Assembly: GCA_010909725.1 (NCBI GenBank)
Contig: JAACMV010000015.1
Location: 124,001-188,000, forward strand
From: Picochlorum sp. 'celeri'
Lineage: Eukaryota > Chlorophyta > Trebouxiophyceae
Length of the DNA stretch: 64,000 nt
Direction: 5' to 3'
The translations under genes and the position numbers were made by a program. Of this stretch, positions 43,245 to 54,111 are shown in pieces. Each line of letters starts with the position of its first letter. The first letter of the stretch is position 1. The notes beneath the pieces were generated by a model. That model ran no database searches, was not told the DNA's origin, and saw only the letters and a list, made by a program, of their open reading frames with translations.

Positions 43245-43900
43245 CAGCACTTGATAAATATTTGTTTATAGGGGTGAAAGTGTCGATCGAAACAGACAAC
43301 ACTCGGTCGATCAGTTCTACTACGACGACGACGTTCTACTGACTCCAGAGATCACACGCGTGATGTTATCAATGCGATTCTCTGATGGAATGTACTAATT
43401 AGATACAATTTTAGACCTCTGATCAGGCATTGTGAGGAATATTAGTAGGTGCATGAAGGCCATCGGGGGGTTGTTCTCGTTAAATAGATCATTAAACACA
43501 AAAATTCAGACCTTGGACCTTCATTCATGCCGCATGCATCTGCGCTGAAGGGTATACAAATCATTTTTATATACAATAGTAAAACCCCACTGTGAGGTAC
43601 GTGTGCTGCTGTGCTCAATCCCTAACCCTCGGTTCTCCAACAACAGGGCAACGCATTCTCCATTTGAATGCCATTGCGTGCTTTATGGCACGAATTATAG
43701 ATTATTTATATCACAATGTGTGTATTCGTGGGTGAAATGAGTGGAAATGACGCCGTGTTATTGTGGGTACAGAAACGGAATATTCTGTTGTGAGAGACTT
43801 TTGTGTTCATCATCCATGCATGATACCACAACTGTGGTGGGATATTGAGTAGTGTGTATGTATTATCGATAGACTGGTGTATCGACCGAGGGAGGTGAAG
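43245..43900. other. Divergent intergenic region
   Basis: No gene recognised. It lies between the aminopeptidase gene (minus) and the histidine phosphatase gene (plus), so both promoters should be inside. A short CCCTAACCCT sequence near 43619-43630 resembles telomere-type DNA but is a single copy. Confidence 0.45.
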
Positions 43901-45184
43901 ATGATGGTGAATGGCGCTTACAGAGCGGATGCAATGCATCCGGTGTCCCACCTGTACACAGGTCCAAGGGTACACTCTGGTAGGATGGTGCGGGTTGCTG
44001 ACAGAAGACGCCCTTGGATACACCATGCGCATCCTATAAAGGCTGATGCGATGGGTATGGAGGAGCTGAAGAGCCTCGTGGACTCTCAGCAGAAGATGAT
44101 TGAGAAGCAGCAGGCTATGATTGAAGAGATGCAGGAGATGATGGGGTCTTTAGCCAAGGCTGTGGTGTCTGGGAAAGACACTCGTGATAGGTCGCCAGTG
44201 TTGGACAAGTTGGCCGCTCAGGACGACGAGGCTCGGAAACAGATGAGTACTGCTGCGATACATGACAGAAGGTTGGTTGGTCTTTTTGATGCTCGATATC
44301 ATTCAACATCCACAGGGGCGACGCCGAGAGATCATAGAATATTGCCAAAGAGGATTATATTAGTACGGCATGCAGAGAGTGAAGGGAACGTGAATAATCA
44401 GGCGTATACCTATCTGCCAGATCCTCAGGTTCCATTGACCAAGACTGGGTGGAGGCAGGCGTTCAACGCAGGAAGGATGATTAAAGATATTGCAAGTGAT
44501 AGCAAATTATTCTTCTATACGTCGCCGTATTTACGGAGTAAGCAGACGTATGAAGGCGTCTCAGAAGCATTTGGTGTATCAAATATTGCTGGTGTTCAGG
44601 AAGAAGTACAGCTCAGAGAGCAAGATTTTGGCAACTTTCAGGACGCTGAAGGGAAGCGACGAGAGAAAGCCGAAAGGCTTCGTTTTGGAAGATTTTTCTA
44701 TAGATTTCCGAACGGTGAATCTGGGGCAGATGTGTATGATAGGATGACGCTGTTTGAAGATCACCTGGTGCGGGATATCAATGCTGGTAGATTCTCAGGA
44801 GACTCCTCCCTTGTCCTGGTCACCCACGGACTCGCCTCTCGAATATTCCTCATGAGATGGTTCCATTGGACTGTTGATCAATTCATGGGGGTCTATAATC
44901 CCCCAAATGCTGTGCCAATTGTTTTGGAAAGAATTGTACCAGATGATTCCACCCGCCCAGGTGGACCAGCTACATGGATTCATACAAAAGCACTGTACAA
45001 ACTGAGCGATGAGAGTATGAAAATCCTTCAAGGATGTACACCAGACATGTGTACGACAAGCTGGGTGCCAAGAGGATTGTCTGAATCCAATGGCACGACT
45101 TCATACAAGAGAACCCCAGAAGTGCATGAAATGCTCGAATCTATGGATGAAGATTCGGAGCAAAGACCAGATCCAAAGTGTTAA
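43901..45184 (+). CDS. Histidine phosphatase (phosphoglycerate mutase-like) with N-terminal coiled coil
   Basis: From ATG 43901 the protein has 427 residues. The N-terminus is basic with targeting character, then a coiled coil of about 45 residues (MEELKSLVDSQQKMIEKQQAMIEEMQEMM). The branch-1 histidine phosphatase domain follows: KRIILVRHAESEGNVN with the catalytic RHAE, FFYTSPYLRSKQT, EQDFGNFQ, and SLVLVTHGLASRIFLMRWFHW with the second His. The order and spacing match the plant/fungal broad-specificity phosphatase group rather than glycolytic mutases. Substrate unknown. TGTAA lies about 20 nt after the stop. Confidence 0.85.
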   Translation: MMVNGAYRADAMHPVSHLYTGPRVHSGRMVRVADRRRPWIHHAHPIKADAMGMEELKSLVDSQQKMIEKQQAMIEEMQEMMGSLAKAVVSGKDTRDRSPVLDKLAAQDDEARKQMSTAAIHDRRLVGLFDARYHSTSTGATPRDHRILPKRIILVRHAESEGNVNNQAYTYLPDPQVPLTKTGWRQAFNAGRMIKDIASDSKLFFYTSPYLRSKQTYEGVSEAFGVSNIAGVQEEVQLREQDFGNFQDAEGKRREKAERLRFGRFFYRFPNGESGADVYDRMTLFEDHLVRDINAGRFSGDSSLVLVTHGLASRIFLMRWFHWTVDQFMGVYNPPNAVPIVLERIVPDDSTRPGGPATWIHTKALYKLSDESMKILQGCTPDMCTTSWVPRGLSESNGTTSYKRTPEVHEMLESMDEDSEQRPDPKC

Positions 45185-45355
45185 GCATTGTCTATTTTTG
45201 TTTGTAATCATTACATTGATAGTTGGATGAGAAGACAGGTACACTGTAGTGAGCATATTGTCAAAACATGACTCGAGTTGACTTGGACACGTGAAAATCC
45301 CAGAGTGCTTTATCGTTTCATTGTATTGGATGGTTACATCGCCATCAGAATAACA

Positions 45356-46985
45356 ATGATTATTTATTCCAAAGAATTTTGGGGTCTTCATTTGATTCTA
45401 CGGTATGTTTGAAATTGTCCTCTCGTTTTTCTGGGTCTGAAGAAAGGTAACAACAGACTTTTTGTCTCTGAGCAGATTATTTGGGAGTGCATTTCCCAGA
45501 GTATTACCATTTAGTTTGTTTTCTGCTGGTCTGACTGCGTTGCTGTGGTACTTTCCTGGTCATGATTACTTTTACGAGGTCTGGGCGAGCAAGGGGCACC
45601 CATTTGTGTACAATAATTTAGGTTTTATCATTGGATTTATCCTCGTGTTTCGATCAAACTTTGCCTATGGGCGTTTTGTGACGGGTAGAAATCAGTTGCA
45701 AGCAATGTCTGCGCGTTGGGCAAATGCTTGCTCGACAATGCTTGCGTTTGAAGCTGCAGATACAGCGTCTCGGTTGGGCAGGCATACAGGAGATTATGAG
45801 GAGATGGAGGAGTTGGTGTTTGCGCCGTGTATTCGTTTTGATCCAAAGACTGTTGATCCTAGGACGTATACGGCGGCGACTCGGCGGTATGAAGCGTTCA
45901 AGACAATGTTGTTGCACAAGTTTAGTTTGTTGCATGCACTGTGTTTGCAGCACTTGAGGGTTGATTGGATGTTGTCCAATCTATACCCACACGAGCCTGG
46001 ATGTGATCCTCCTCCGGAGGATGCGGCGGCTTTGGTGGATTGGTCCTGGGCGTTGAAGCATTACTTTGCACTTCCAGCGTCTGCTGAAGAGTCGCTGGAA
46101 TATGCGGCCATGGCACCTCTTCCTGTGATTCCTGGAGCTTCAAAGGAGGATACGGGAGCTAATTTGGCGATTAAAGGTGGATGCGTGACACATGAAGAGT
46201 TGATTTCTCTAGGATATCAGTTTGAAGCGTTTGCAGAGAAGCAGTTTGAGACAACGTTTGGGGGATATGATCGACAAATGACCAATGCACCGTCATCACT
46301 TGAGAGACGAAAGAGCGTCGATATTGATGCCTTGTCGGCGTTTCATGAGAGTGAAGTGGGATCGGAATTAGCTTCGATGGATAATGGGATGGTCGCAGGA
46401 GAAAGTCCTCGTGCCTCGATTCCAAATTCAGAGGAGCCAAAGTCTCCTCGGCTTGCCAAGCCAGTCTCTCTTATTGGAAAGGTGTTTCAGCAGCAGACGG
46501 GCATGTACGTGATAGGTGCTCAGGAGCGAGTGTACACTGCATTTTCGTGGGTCCAGACGATGCTTTCTCAGCGAAGCGATCAAGAGTATGGGTGGAAAGC
46601 AATTGCTCCTCCAACAGGAATGGCAGTCTGGAGAGCGCTTTCGGAAGGATTTGAGGCATTTGAACAATGCCGTGCTCTCGTTGACACGCCCTTTCCTTTT
46701 CCATGGGCGCAAGCAATGGTGATTTTCTTGCTTATTTATACGCTGACGTCTCCTATACTCATGGTTGCCTGGGTTGAGTCTGTGTGGTTGGCTGTGACGT
46801 TGGACTTTTTATCAGTGGTTACGTTTTGGACTCTTAATGAGGTGGCACGCGATTTGGAGTCTCCGTTCATCTTTCCACCGAACGATTTGCCGCTTCCACG
46901 AATGCAGCATAATTTCAATGAAAGGCTTTTATCATCTGCCTCTGCAGCTTTTGAAGAGGCAGTGTTGAGGTATTCGTCCAGATGA
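45356..46985 (+). CDS. Bestrophin-like anion channel
   Basis: A 47-nt first exon (45356-45402, MIIYSKEFWGLHLIL) joins in phase to 45476-46985 across a 73-nt intron, giving 518 residues; the frame downstream has no ATG before the conserved sequence, and the joined start WGLHLILRLFGSAFPRVLPFSLF is the usual bestrophin opening. Other marks are GFILVFRSNFAYGRFVTGRNQLQAMSARWANACS and VDTPFPFPWAQAMVIFLLIYTLTSPIL (pore-lining region). Plant and algal bestrophins sit in thylakoids and carry Cl- or HCO3-. A polar loop of about 100 residues rich in Ser/Pro/Glu (residues 280-350) interrupts the usual spacing. Confidence 0.87.
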
Positions 46986-47034
46986 TGATGAATCACATAG
47001 TAGTAGTATTCAGTAATAAATAATCCAACACGCT

Positions 47035-48705
47035 TCAGGCGGGTTTTATAATGTTCATATCAGTTTTATTTGAAGACCTACTCTTTTTCTTTGCACGTGC
47101 ATTCTTCTTTGTAAGCGAGGACTGTTGCATTCCTTCAAGCACCAGACCAATGGCGTTGCCAATCAGGTTCCTGAGAATCCATACAACGCCTGATTTTACC
47201 CATGCCAAGGCCTTGTCCATCATGGGTCGGATAAAATCAAGAGCTTCAATGACTAAACTTATCGCATATTTCACACCGGTCAACTGCGCTAATTCGGTAG
47301 CCCTTCTCATCTGAATATTTGTACTGTGAATTGTTGCTAATGCATCATCTCCAACCTGCAGCATGTATACCGGTAATCTATCCTCATATATCGCAGCAAT
47401 CTGGTATATATATTCATCTAGAAATCTGTGAAAGTATAAAGAGTTTGTAAAATTTTGAATGTCCCGCGTGGATGTCATTCTGCTGTGTAACAATGATGGC
47501 CATAATGACATTTCCAATAGAACTGGGTACTGGTTTGTTTCTTCATCGTCATCCTCGGAGGAGTATGACGAACTTGGAATGAATGATGGAGATCCTTTCA
47601 CGACATCATTAATATACGCGGCACAAACGATATCAGCAACGGTGACCGCCATATCTTGCAGAACAGTCGGTGCCACAGAAAGCAATTCACTCCCAACAAC
47701 AGAAGGAGTCTTCCTTTGCAGCTGTTGCGTCGACGCATCTTCCATCGTGTTCTGCTTCGGAGTCAACTGCCATGATCGCAGTGAAAGCGACGATTCTATC
47801 AGATCTGCTTGGCCAACATCCTGAAGTTCAGCAGACTGATTTGTTTCCCGAGAGCTATCAAACCCAGTTGATGTCATCAGCCTCAGCACGGAATAATACA
47901 TGGCCACTTTTGTATCGAAACGAATAATTTGATATCCTCCATCTTCTCTAGCTTTTTTCAAAGCATCCATAGACTGCAGTATGCTTGGAACATACCCAAG
48001 CCACATGGATGCAGATGCCTTGGCAGCCCTCCACAGCAGTCCCTCAATCATCATCTCCTTGCCACCATTCATCCCTACATCCAAACTCCCAATCCCTCGA
48101 ACATGCTCCTCAATATACGACATACTAATATGTAATAGAGCATGGACTTCTTCATCAGCAACAGCATCTACCCATACACGGGGCTTTTTTTCATCCACCC
48201 TGTCATCTTTACTAGATGGAGATGCATCATCCTGTGGCTCACGAAGCGGCCTCCACGCTTCCTCCCACACATCCTCCACACTGGACAGAGATGCCCTTTT
48301 ATTTGCCTCTGGATTTCTAGTATACGCAGATTCCGTCTCCTCCTCTTCCTTGTCGTCTTCAGTGTTTCCCCACCCAATAGATGCAAAGAAATTTTCATCC
48401 ATAATACCGGATCTGGACGCCAAGAACAACACACTCGCCCCACTCAATACAGCTATTATATTGCTCAACCGCATGTCACACCCAATACATGGCAATTCTG
48501 TCGGTAATACAAACATACTTCTCCTCCTAGTCTGTCTTCTCCATAGGGCAGTCCACCCAAGAGACGAAACCCCAACTGAACCCCCATGGACGCATTCAGG
48601 ACGCCTCACACATCTCAGACTTTTATAAGTGCATGTTTCAACAATCAATGGCTGCCGCATCGACATCCTTGGTCCTGTAGGGACCAAGGAAGCCCTTACC
48701 GCCAT
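47035..48705 (-). CDS. Unknown protein with one TM segment, conserved-looking
   Basis: A 556-residue single exon from ATG. The first 75 residues are basic and Arg/Ser/Thr-rich, as in transit peptides, followed by one hydrophobic segment (NIIAVLSGASVLFLAS). The bulk is a helical, charged region: EVHALLHISMSYIEEHVRG, YFHRFLDEYIYQIAAIYEDRLPVY, and a final amphipathic part (WVKSGVVWILRNLIGNAIGLVLEGM) before a Lys/Arg/Ser tail. Acidic spacers separate the blocks. I do not recognise the family; an organelle membrane protein is inferred. It converges on the bestrophin gene with 49 bp between stops. Confidence 0.6.
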   Translation of the reverse strand: MAVRASLVPTGPRMSMRQPLIVETCTYKSLRCVRRPECVHGGSVGVSSLGWTALWRRQTRRRSMFVLPTELPCIGCDMRLSNIIAVLSGASVLFLASRSGIMDENFFASIGWGNTEDDKEEEETESAYTRNPEANKRASLSSVEDVWEEAWRPLREPQDDASPSSKDDRVDEKKPRVWVDAVADEEVHALLHISMSYIEEHVRGIGSLDVGMNGGKEMMIEGLLWRAAKASASMWLGYVPSILQSMDALKKAREDGGYQIIRFDTKVAMYYSVLRLMTSTGFDSSRETNQSAELQDVGQADLIESSLSLRSWQLTPKQNTMEDASTQQLQRKTPSVVGSELLSVAPTVLQDMAVTVADIVCAAYINDVVKGSPSFIPSSSYSSEDDDEETNQYPVLLEMSLWPSLLHSRMTSTRDIQNFTNSLYFHRFLDEYIYQIAAIYEDRLPVYMLQVGDDALATIHSTNIQMRRATELAQLTGVKYAISLVIEALDFIRPMMDKALAWVKSGVVWILRNLIGNAIGLVLEGMQQSSLTKKNARAKKKSRSSNKTDMNIIKPA

Positions 48706-48987
48706 GTCCCTTGTGTTTTCAGCAACGCAACCAAGCTTGCCGATCCAATCCGATGACCCAACAGTATCTTTTTTATTTCAAAGGTTGCACATCCTGCGTA
48801 TGCACACTGTCTCATCATTAAAAAAAGTTCAAGTGCAGATCTCTCCATGAAGAGATCCCATCTCTTGAACAAGATGCCACAGGTTGACTACTTGAGATGC
48901 GAAAATGTCACCATTCTGGTCATTACTTGCTGAACTAAAGAAACCAAATCTATAAAAATCGAACAGAATCCACTGCAAGCAGCCTTC

Positions 48988-49680
48988 ATGCCACATTGTG
49001 TCCTCTTGCGGCATGCAATCCATGCTCGACCAGAAACAATACCAAACACAACGATTACGCATGCTCTGGATTCAGACTACACACATATATCAGATGATTA
49101 CAGGTACGTTTCCATTGATGCTGATGGTAGAGTGTACGGTTTTCCTGACAAGGTATATTGTGTATCTATGTGTGGGTGCAGACAACTCTTCATAGATCAC
49201 TGCCAGAATGGGCATTCTTTTCCAGAGGACGAGATTGTTGCGATAGATTGTCAGTTTTCTAGACTAGTAGGCACTCCAATGGCAGTTTTATGCAATGCGT
49301 CGACGTCGTCTGGAGGCTCTGGGGGAGTGAAGAATGCAAGGGCCAGTCGGTTGACGACTGATGTGTCAACAGGAAAGCATACGCTTGTGTACGGAAATGT
49401 ACTTGTTGTACCGGTAGCAAAACAGAAGAGCAGTTCATCTAATGCGTCGGGTGGTGGGGTGGAAGCAGATTATGTGGAAGAGATTGATAATGCAATTCAT
49501 GATGAGGTGCTAGAGTACTTTTGCCAGGGGTTGAAACCAATGCCCAAGGATATTCAGAGGATTGTGCGAGAGTTTGCGTCTGGAAAGTTCAAATACACAG
49601 CATATCATCATCATCAAGAGGAGGAGGAGGAGAAGAAGAAGAAGGAAGAGGAGGAAGCACCACTTCCAGGGTGGGGATGA
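48988..49680 (+). CDS. Unknown protein with acidic/basic tail
   Basis: The frame gives 230 residues from the ATG at 48988. Residues 20-130 look globular (DYRYVSIDADGRVYGFP, DEIVAIDCQFSRLVGTPMAVLC), residues 130-190 contain Ser/Gly-rich loops, and IHDEVLEYFCQGLKPMPKDIQRIVREFASG is helical. The end is His-rich, then alternating Glu/Lys, then PPLPGWG-like. No family is recognised, and an upstream exon is possible because the ATG lies close behind another gene's promoter. Confidence 0.5.
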   Translation: MPHCVLLRHAIHARPETIPNTTITHALDSDYTHISDDYRYVSIDADGRVYGFPDKVYCVSMCGCRQLFIDHCQNGHSFPEDEIVAIDCQFSRLVGTPMAVLCNASTSSGGSGGVKNARASRLTTDVSTGKHTLVYGNVLVVPVAKQKSSSSNASGGGVEADYVEEIDNAIHDEVLEYFCQGLKPMPKDIQRIVREFASGKFKYTAYHHHQEEEEEKKKKEEEEAPLPGWG

Positions 49681-49856
49681 AGAGCAAACATACCTGTGTA
49701 TGTCGATCTATCGATGCATCGGTCAGAGGTGGCCACCGATCGGTGTTGGACTCGGTAGATTTGAATCGTTTGAATTCATGAATATCCTGAATGATGCGTT
49801 TCAATACCCATATTGCCATTAATTCATACATTTTATCGATAGTAAATTGAATAAAT

Positions 49857-50669
49857 ATGACACAGCCGATTGTTGACGTCGGGACGGTGCATCGCCACGT
49901 GTTCTTACAAACTCTCATGAAAAGGTCGTTCGTGCCTATCAAAGAGGCTGAAGACCTATTACAAAGCTTGTATGGTGGAAAACAAGGTATGGTTTTCATA
50001 AATATGGTATGATGGGTCAGCGAGTCATTCGTGGATGGTACTGCAGGTTTGGGAGTTGAGCATGTTATTTCTGAGATTAATCTGGAGCTGTCTGCATTCG
50101 GATTTGAAGTCAGAAAGATCAAGGGATTTGTGCGTGCATATGGATGTGTATTGGGATGATAGGATATTGTTTCAATGACTGGTTGCGTTTCCTCGTGGGT
50201 GCAGGATGGAAAAGTGTATGTTGGATTTGTGAATAGAGAAGCAGACGAGATGAGCAAAAAGTCCACTGGATACAGGACAAAGGATGGCAAACCTGATGTG
50301 AAGATGGCAGCATATTTCAAGAGTCTGGTGGAAAAGATTTCCATCTGTGAAGATCCTGTGGATGGTATTGGCTATATTACAAGCCAGGATGCATATTATG
50401 CACCAATCTATGTTCCTGATGAGGAGAATCAGGGAGAAGGGAGTCAGCAGCAGTTGAAAGAGGTCCAAGGGTTTAGTATTACAGACAGGGAGAAATCGTT
50501 GGATGCATTCAAACGTGATGGGTGGCTATCAGAGCATCCAAAGGAGGAAGGTTTGCTTTGTCTGGGGCCACGGGCCATTTTGGAGCTTGGTCCTTGGATT
50601 CTGAACGCACATGGATCAGAGATGGCTGCTGAGAGCAAGTTGACACTTAGCAGGGCTATTGGACGATGA
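49857..50669 (+). CDS. NSE1: NSE1-like SMC5/6 complex subunit, without the RING
   Basis: Exons 49857-49986, 50047-50129 and 50205-50669 (introns 60 and 75 nt) give 225 residues. The product begins VHRHVFLQTLMKRSFVPIKEAEDLL, continues VEHVISEINLELSAFGFEVRKIKGF and DGKVYVGFVNREADEMSKKSTGY, and has the second winged-helix segment ITDREKSLDAFKRDGWLSEHPKEEGLLCLGPRAILELGPWIL, in the order of NSE1. NSE1 with NSE3 and NSE4 bridges the SMC5/6 heads. The usual C-terminal variant RING is missing: the frame ends 22 residues after the second winged helix, and the convergent CWF19L2 gene begins 43 bp later, leaving no room. Confidence 0.75.
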
Positions 50670-50712
50670 TTACATGGATACATGTGTTGTAAATTTGTAG
50701 CGTTTGTATGAA

Positions 50713-52749
50713 TTAGGCTTGTTGGACCCAGTCATATGCGCTGTATGCCTTGCTAAATTCCTCTACCCACTGCTTTTGAATTTCCTCTCCCTCCCTAGAC
50801 ATCTTACTATGCATATCCTTCTCAGGCAGTCCCAACAGTCCGACTAATATTCGCCTGGCAAATAGAGGGTCAAATTCCTTTGGGTTGTCTATCACATGCA
50901 CAAATCCCGCAGCAAGACCAAATTCTACATGGAAATATGGAAAGTTTGGAGGGATTTTCTTTTGTAAATGTCTTGATTCTGTCTCGATGCATCTCTTCGC
51001 AGCATGCTGGGACCACTCTTCTGTGGCATCATCGATGCCCTTTTTGAAATAGATTGGTGCCTTGGCAGCAACCTGTCTGGAGACTGGTACACATTCAACC
51101 ATTGCATGTGCCATGGAGCTGTCAACATTCGTGACTGTTTCAAAAAATATACAGTCCATGCCCTTGTCTGCAAACATTTGCAACACACACTTTTTAAAGT
51201 TTCGCATCTCTTCCCATGTCGTCTCGTCCGCGAGCCGAGCAGAAGGAATATGCTCTATTGGAACAACACAACAGTGTCCTGGCACAAGCCGTCCTTTTTC
51301 TGGCAGAGCCAAATACGCGCTGGTCGCAACTGACACTGTCAAATGCTTCCTTCTTGAAGGAGATGCAAAACATAATCTGCATTTGTCTAATGCACGAGAC
51401 AGTCTTTGGTAGTCCCGAACTTGCCTCTGCTTTTCCTTCCGCGCAGCCTCCTCTCTCGCATCTCCATGTCTCCTGCTCTGTTTCGAAGCCTTGCCAGTTT
51501 CTAAAAACTCTACACCTGCATCGAAATCATACTCATCATCGGGATCAAATTCATTTCCTTTATAATGAGATTTCTTCGCAATATTCCTCGCAATAATATC
51601 ATCCATGTTGTCCTCCATCCCATGCTTTGTCCGTTTCACCATGGTGTCCAAATCCACAGCATCATCCGTGGCAAAGTACCGCGTCTTTTGCCCATCCTGA
51701 TATCGATCAAACCGTTTCTGAGGCTTCAAACCACCATCAATCTCCGCTGCCGTTTCCCTCCCAAAGGCCCCTGGCGCAGCTCTCCCCTGAGCATCAACCA
51801 TTGGGAGGACAACATGACTGTCTTTTGTGTGATCCTTCTGCTCCTTCTTTGGGGCTTTGCCGGCAAGGCGAGCACGCAACATGGCAGCTACAGACGTATT
51901 ACTCTGGCCTTGGGATGTTTCTGGAAGAGACGCGACCCTAGCTCTCTCATCCACCCGTCTCTCTGGAGACGATGCCTCAGCAGGCATCTCCTGTTCTTTT
52001 GCACCGCGAGCAAAGGAATCCAGAAATCCACCATCATTCTGAAACGCATTCATATCCTTGGCAGCACGCTGCACCACATCTTCATAGTCCTCACCATCTC
52101 CCCCTCGAGAGCCCTTGTCTTTCGAACGAGACCGACTACCCTCACGCCTCCATGAGACCCCTTCCCTGGGCCGTTTCATCGTCCTTCCTTGACCATGACG
52201 GTGATGACGATGATGATCCCTTCTCCTGCCTCCTGCATCTCTCATCATATCTTTCCTATCTCTTGTGGATCGAGTATGCGCATCAGGAGCCGCTGCCTGC
52301 CCAGCAGCCCCAGCAAGCTCTGCCACAGACCCCCACCTCTGGCCCACCACCTCTGACAACGACGCCCCTTCCACCGACGCCTGCACCTGAGCCCTCTTCA
52401 ACGCCTTCATCCTCCAACTCGCTCCACCATCACCAACCGTGAAATCCTTCTTCACCGCATTCGTTGGATCCACATGTCGACTCTCCACAACAGCAACTGG
52501 TGCTTGCTCTCTTCTTTCAGGAGAAGAAGAACCCTGTCCTCCCGCATTATCTCCCACCCTCGCTTCCCGTTTCATAGGTTTCGTCATCCAGTCCTCTCTC
52601 GCTACTTTCTCAGATGAATCCTCCTGTCTTCCAGAAGAACCACCGTGCTTTGAATGCTTCGAATGCGGATGTTTTTTCCTTCCTCCACTGCCACCATCCT
52701 CCTCCTCATTGTTGTTGTTGTTGTTGTCTACAACTCGAACACCCAGCAT
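50713..52749 (-). CDS. CWF19L2: CWF19-like 2 protein (spliceosome-associated, lariat debranching co-factor)
   Basis: A 678-residue single exon. The first 420 residues are disordered, charged and rich in Arg/Asp/Ser, with an RDGxxR-like nuclear region. The CwfJ_C_1 domain follows (DYQRLSRALDKCRLCFASPSRRKHLTVSVATSAYLALPEKGRLVPGHCCVVPIEHI), with the HIT-like PIEHI, then CwfJ_C_2 (FPYFHVEFGLAAGFVHVIDN). The Cys-Leu-Cys-Phe motif is conserved in Drn1/Cwf19 proteins, which assist Dbr1 in turning over intron lariats. The stop lies 43 bp from the NSE1 stop, with TTACA and TGTAA both in the gap. Confidence 0.9.
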   Translation of the reverse strand: MLGVRVVDNNNNNNEEEDGGSGGRKKHPHSKHSKHGGSSGRQEDSSEKVAREDWMTKPMKREARVGDNAGGQGSSSPERREQAPVAVVESRHVDPTNAVKKDFTVGDGGASWRMKALKRAQVQASVEGASLSEVVGQRWGSVAELAGAAGQAAAPDAHTRSTRDRKDMMRDAGGRRRDHHRHHRHGQGRTMKRPREGVSWRREGSRSRSKDKGSRGGDGEDYEDVVQRAAKDMNAFQNDGGFLDSFARGAKEQEMPAEASSPERRVDERARVASLPETSQGQSNTSVAAMLRARLAGKAPKKEQKDHTKDSHVVLPMVDAQGRAAPGAFGRETAAEIDGGLKPQKRFDRYQDGQKTRYFATDDAVDLDTMVKRTKHGMEDNMDDIIARNIAKKSHYKGNEFDPDDEYDFDAGVEFLETGKASKQSRRHGDAREEAARKEKQRQVRDYQRLSRALDKCRLCFASPSRRKHLTVSVATSAYLALPEKGRLVPGHCCVVPIEHIPSARLADETTWEEMRNFKKCVLQMFADKGMDCIFFETVTNVDSSMAHAMVECVPVSRQVAAKAPIYFKKGIDDATEEWSQHAAKRCIETESRHLQKKIPPNFPYFHVEFGLAAGFVHVIDNPKEFDPLFARRILVGLLGLPEKDMHSKMSREGEEIQKQWVEEFSKAYSAYDWVQQA

Positions 52750-52979
52750 ATTGGGTATATATATTTGTTTCTCTGCTGCAACTATGTACTGTATATCAAA
52801 GAAAAGACAAAATGTTCAATCACGTCTTTTCAAGACATATACATGTCGGTGCCAAGGACATTTCTATTTCAAAACATGCCATGTAATAATAAAAGATGCA
52901 TAGAAAAATTACATTCATTGACCTTTCGTGCCAGGCCCCAGTTCTTAAATACGTATTCAGAATAATGCATGGCAGGACA

Positions 52980-53585
52980 TCATGTCCTGCCTTGATTGGT
53001 CCTCTCCCAATCCCGTTGAAAATCATATCCTAGCTCTGCCCAATAAAAATCATGAAATTCTTGGCAGGACGCATCAAAAAAACGCTTACGATGCAATAAA
53101 TTACTGAGACGATGGCTCATGGCCTTTTCCTCAGGGATGCGACTTCTTTTCCCAAACACCCTTGGTCTAGACTCATCAGTATTCTCCATCCTATTCCAGC
53201 GACCAACAGCTTGCATAGCCTTTTTATGCGCCTTGTATCGTTCTATCCAGGGCTTGTTGCTCCTTTTCCTCGTCCCTTTAGGCGCCGTGGTTTCTATCGC
53301 CTTCTTGCTGCTGCTGCTTCTGCTCTTGGTTGTATTCACCCTACATGCATGCTGTACAGCAAGAGGCTCATCTGCCATGGGTGGCACGCTGTGCCCATGC
53401 CTCGATATAGGTTGAATTTTCCTCCTTTTCAAAGAGTCGTTGTGCGTCCCTATTCCATGTCGATTCCAATCATCGAGCGTCTCGGAGCCAAGAGGTATTC
53501 CCTTGCTAACATAGAGGCGATGTGCCAAGATGTGGAGGCGTTCTTGCAAATACTCTGGATGCAAGTATCGTTTCTGTTCTTCCAT
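52980..53585 (-). CDS. Unknown basic protein
   Basis: 201 residues from ATG. It is strongly basic throughout, with several Arg/Lys clusters (LKRRKIQPISRHGH, APKGTRKRSNKPW, RPRVFGKRSRI) and a Trp/Phe/Tyr-containing C-terminal part (RFFDASCQEFHDFYWAELGYDFQRDWERT). It may bind nucleic acid; nothing more can be said. The C-terminal 45 residues look like a folded element worth comparing with databases. Confidence 0.5.
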   Translation of the reverse strand: MEEQKRYLHPEYLQERLHILAHRLYVSKGIPLGSETLDDWNRHGIGTHNDSLKRRKIQPISRHGHSVPPMADEPLAVQHACRVNTTKSRSSSSKKAIETTAPKGTRKRSNKPWIERYKAHKKAMQAVGRWNRMENTDESRPRVFGKRSRIPEEKAMSHRLSNLLHRKRFFDASCQEFHDFYWAELGYDFQRDWERTNQGRT

Positions 53586-54111
53586 ATGTATTGATGATGA
53601 GATTAGCAGTCTCTATGAATGACTATCTGTACAAGACTGCGTGTGTTTTCCAGGGACGAAGACCCGCTCGTTACCAACATACCAAAATCTCACCTGCGTT
53701 GCAGTTTCAATAGAATATAAATGCAAATACTCCTATTACTAAACTATTACATGTAGTATATGGATGCCGTATGACCAATGCGTGCGTCGACGTTTGATCA
53801 CGTGATGGGACACGTACTCGTTCCAAAGACGCCTCAATGTTGACTACAAGCAATGCATGCGCTGTATATTACTACCATGTATATTATTTGATTTAATACA
53901 CACCAAAGATATGGGCATTGGTCTATTTGTGTGGGAGTCGACGGTGGTGCCCTACTACTTCCTGATTCGACATGGGCGCGTCGCCCATGCATGAGAATTC
54001 ACATTTCCACAATAAAAATACTCTGTATTATGTGCTTTTTCCTCTCTCTCTTTCTCTCTCAACCACTGACTCTGTCTAGTAGTAGTAGTAATAGAATGAC
54101 CACAACAGTGG
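53586..54111. other. Intergenic region with simple repeats
   Basis: No gene is recognised. It contains a pyrimidine tract (CTCTCTCTTTCTCTCTC) near 54042-54060 and a TAGTAGTAGTAA stretch near 54077-54090. Plus-strand ATG frames are short. Confidence 0.45.

Noticed and set aside
43619..43630. Telomere-like CCCTAACCCT
   Set aside because: One unit only, in the middle of gene-rich sequence; no array.
47981..48628. Plus-strand frame of 215 codons over the unknown minus-strand gene
   Set aside because: Antisense shadow; Ser-rich composition mirrors the acidic coding strand, while the minus-strand frame is longer and has ATG plus ordered features.
51565..52442. Plus-strand frames of up to 196 codons over the CWF19L2 gene
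   Set aside because: Low-complexity shadows of the Arg/Ser/Asp-rich disordered region on the other strand.
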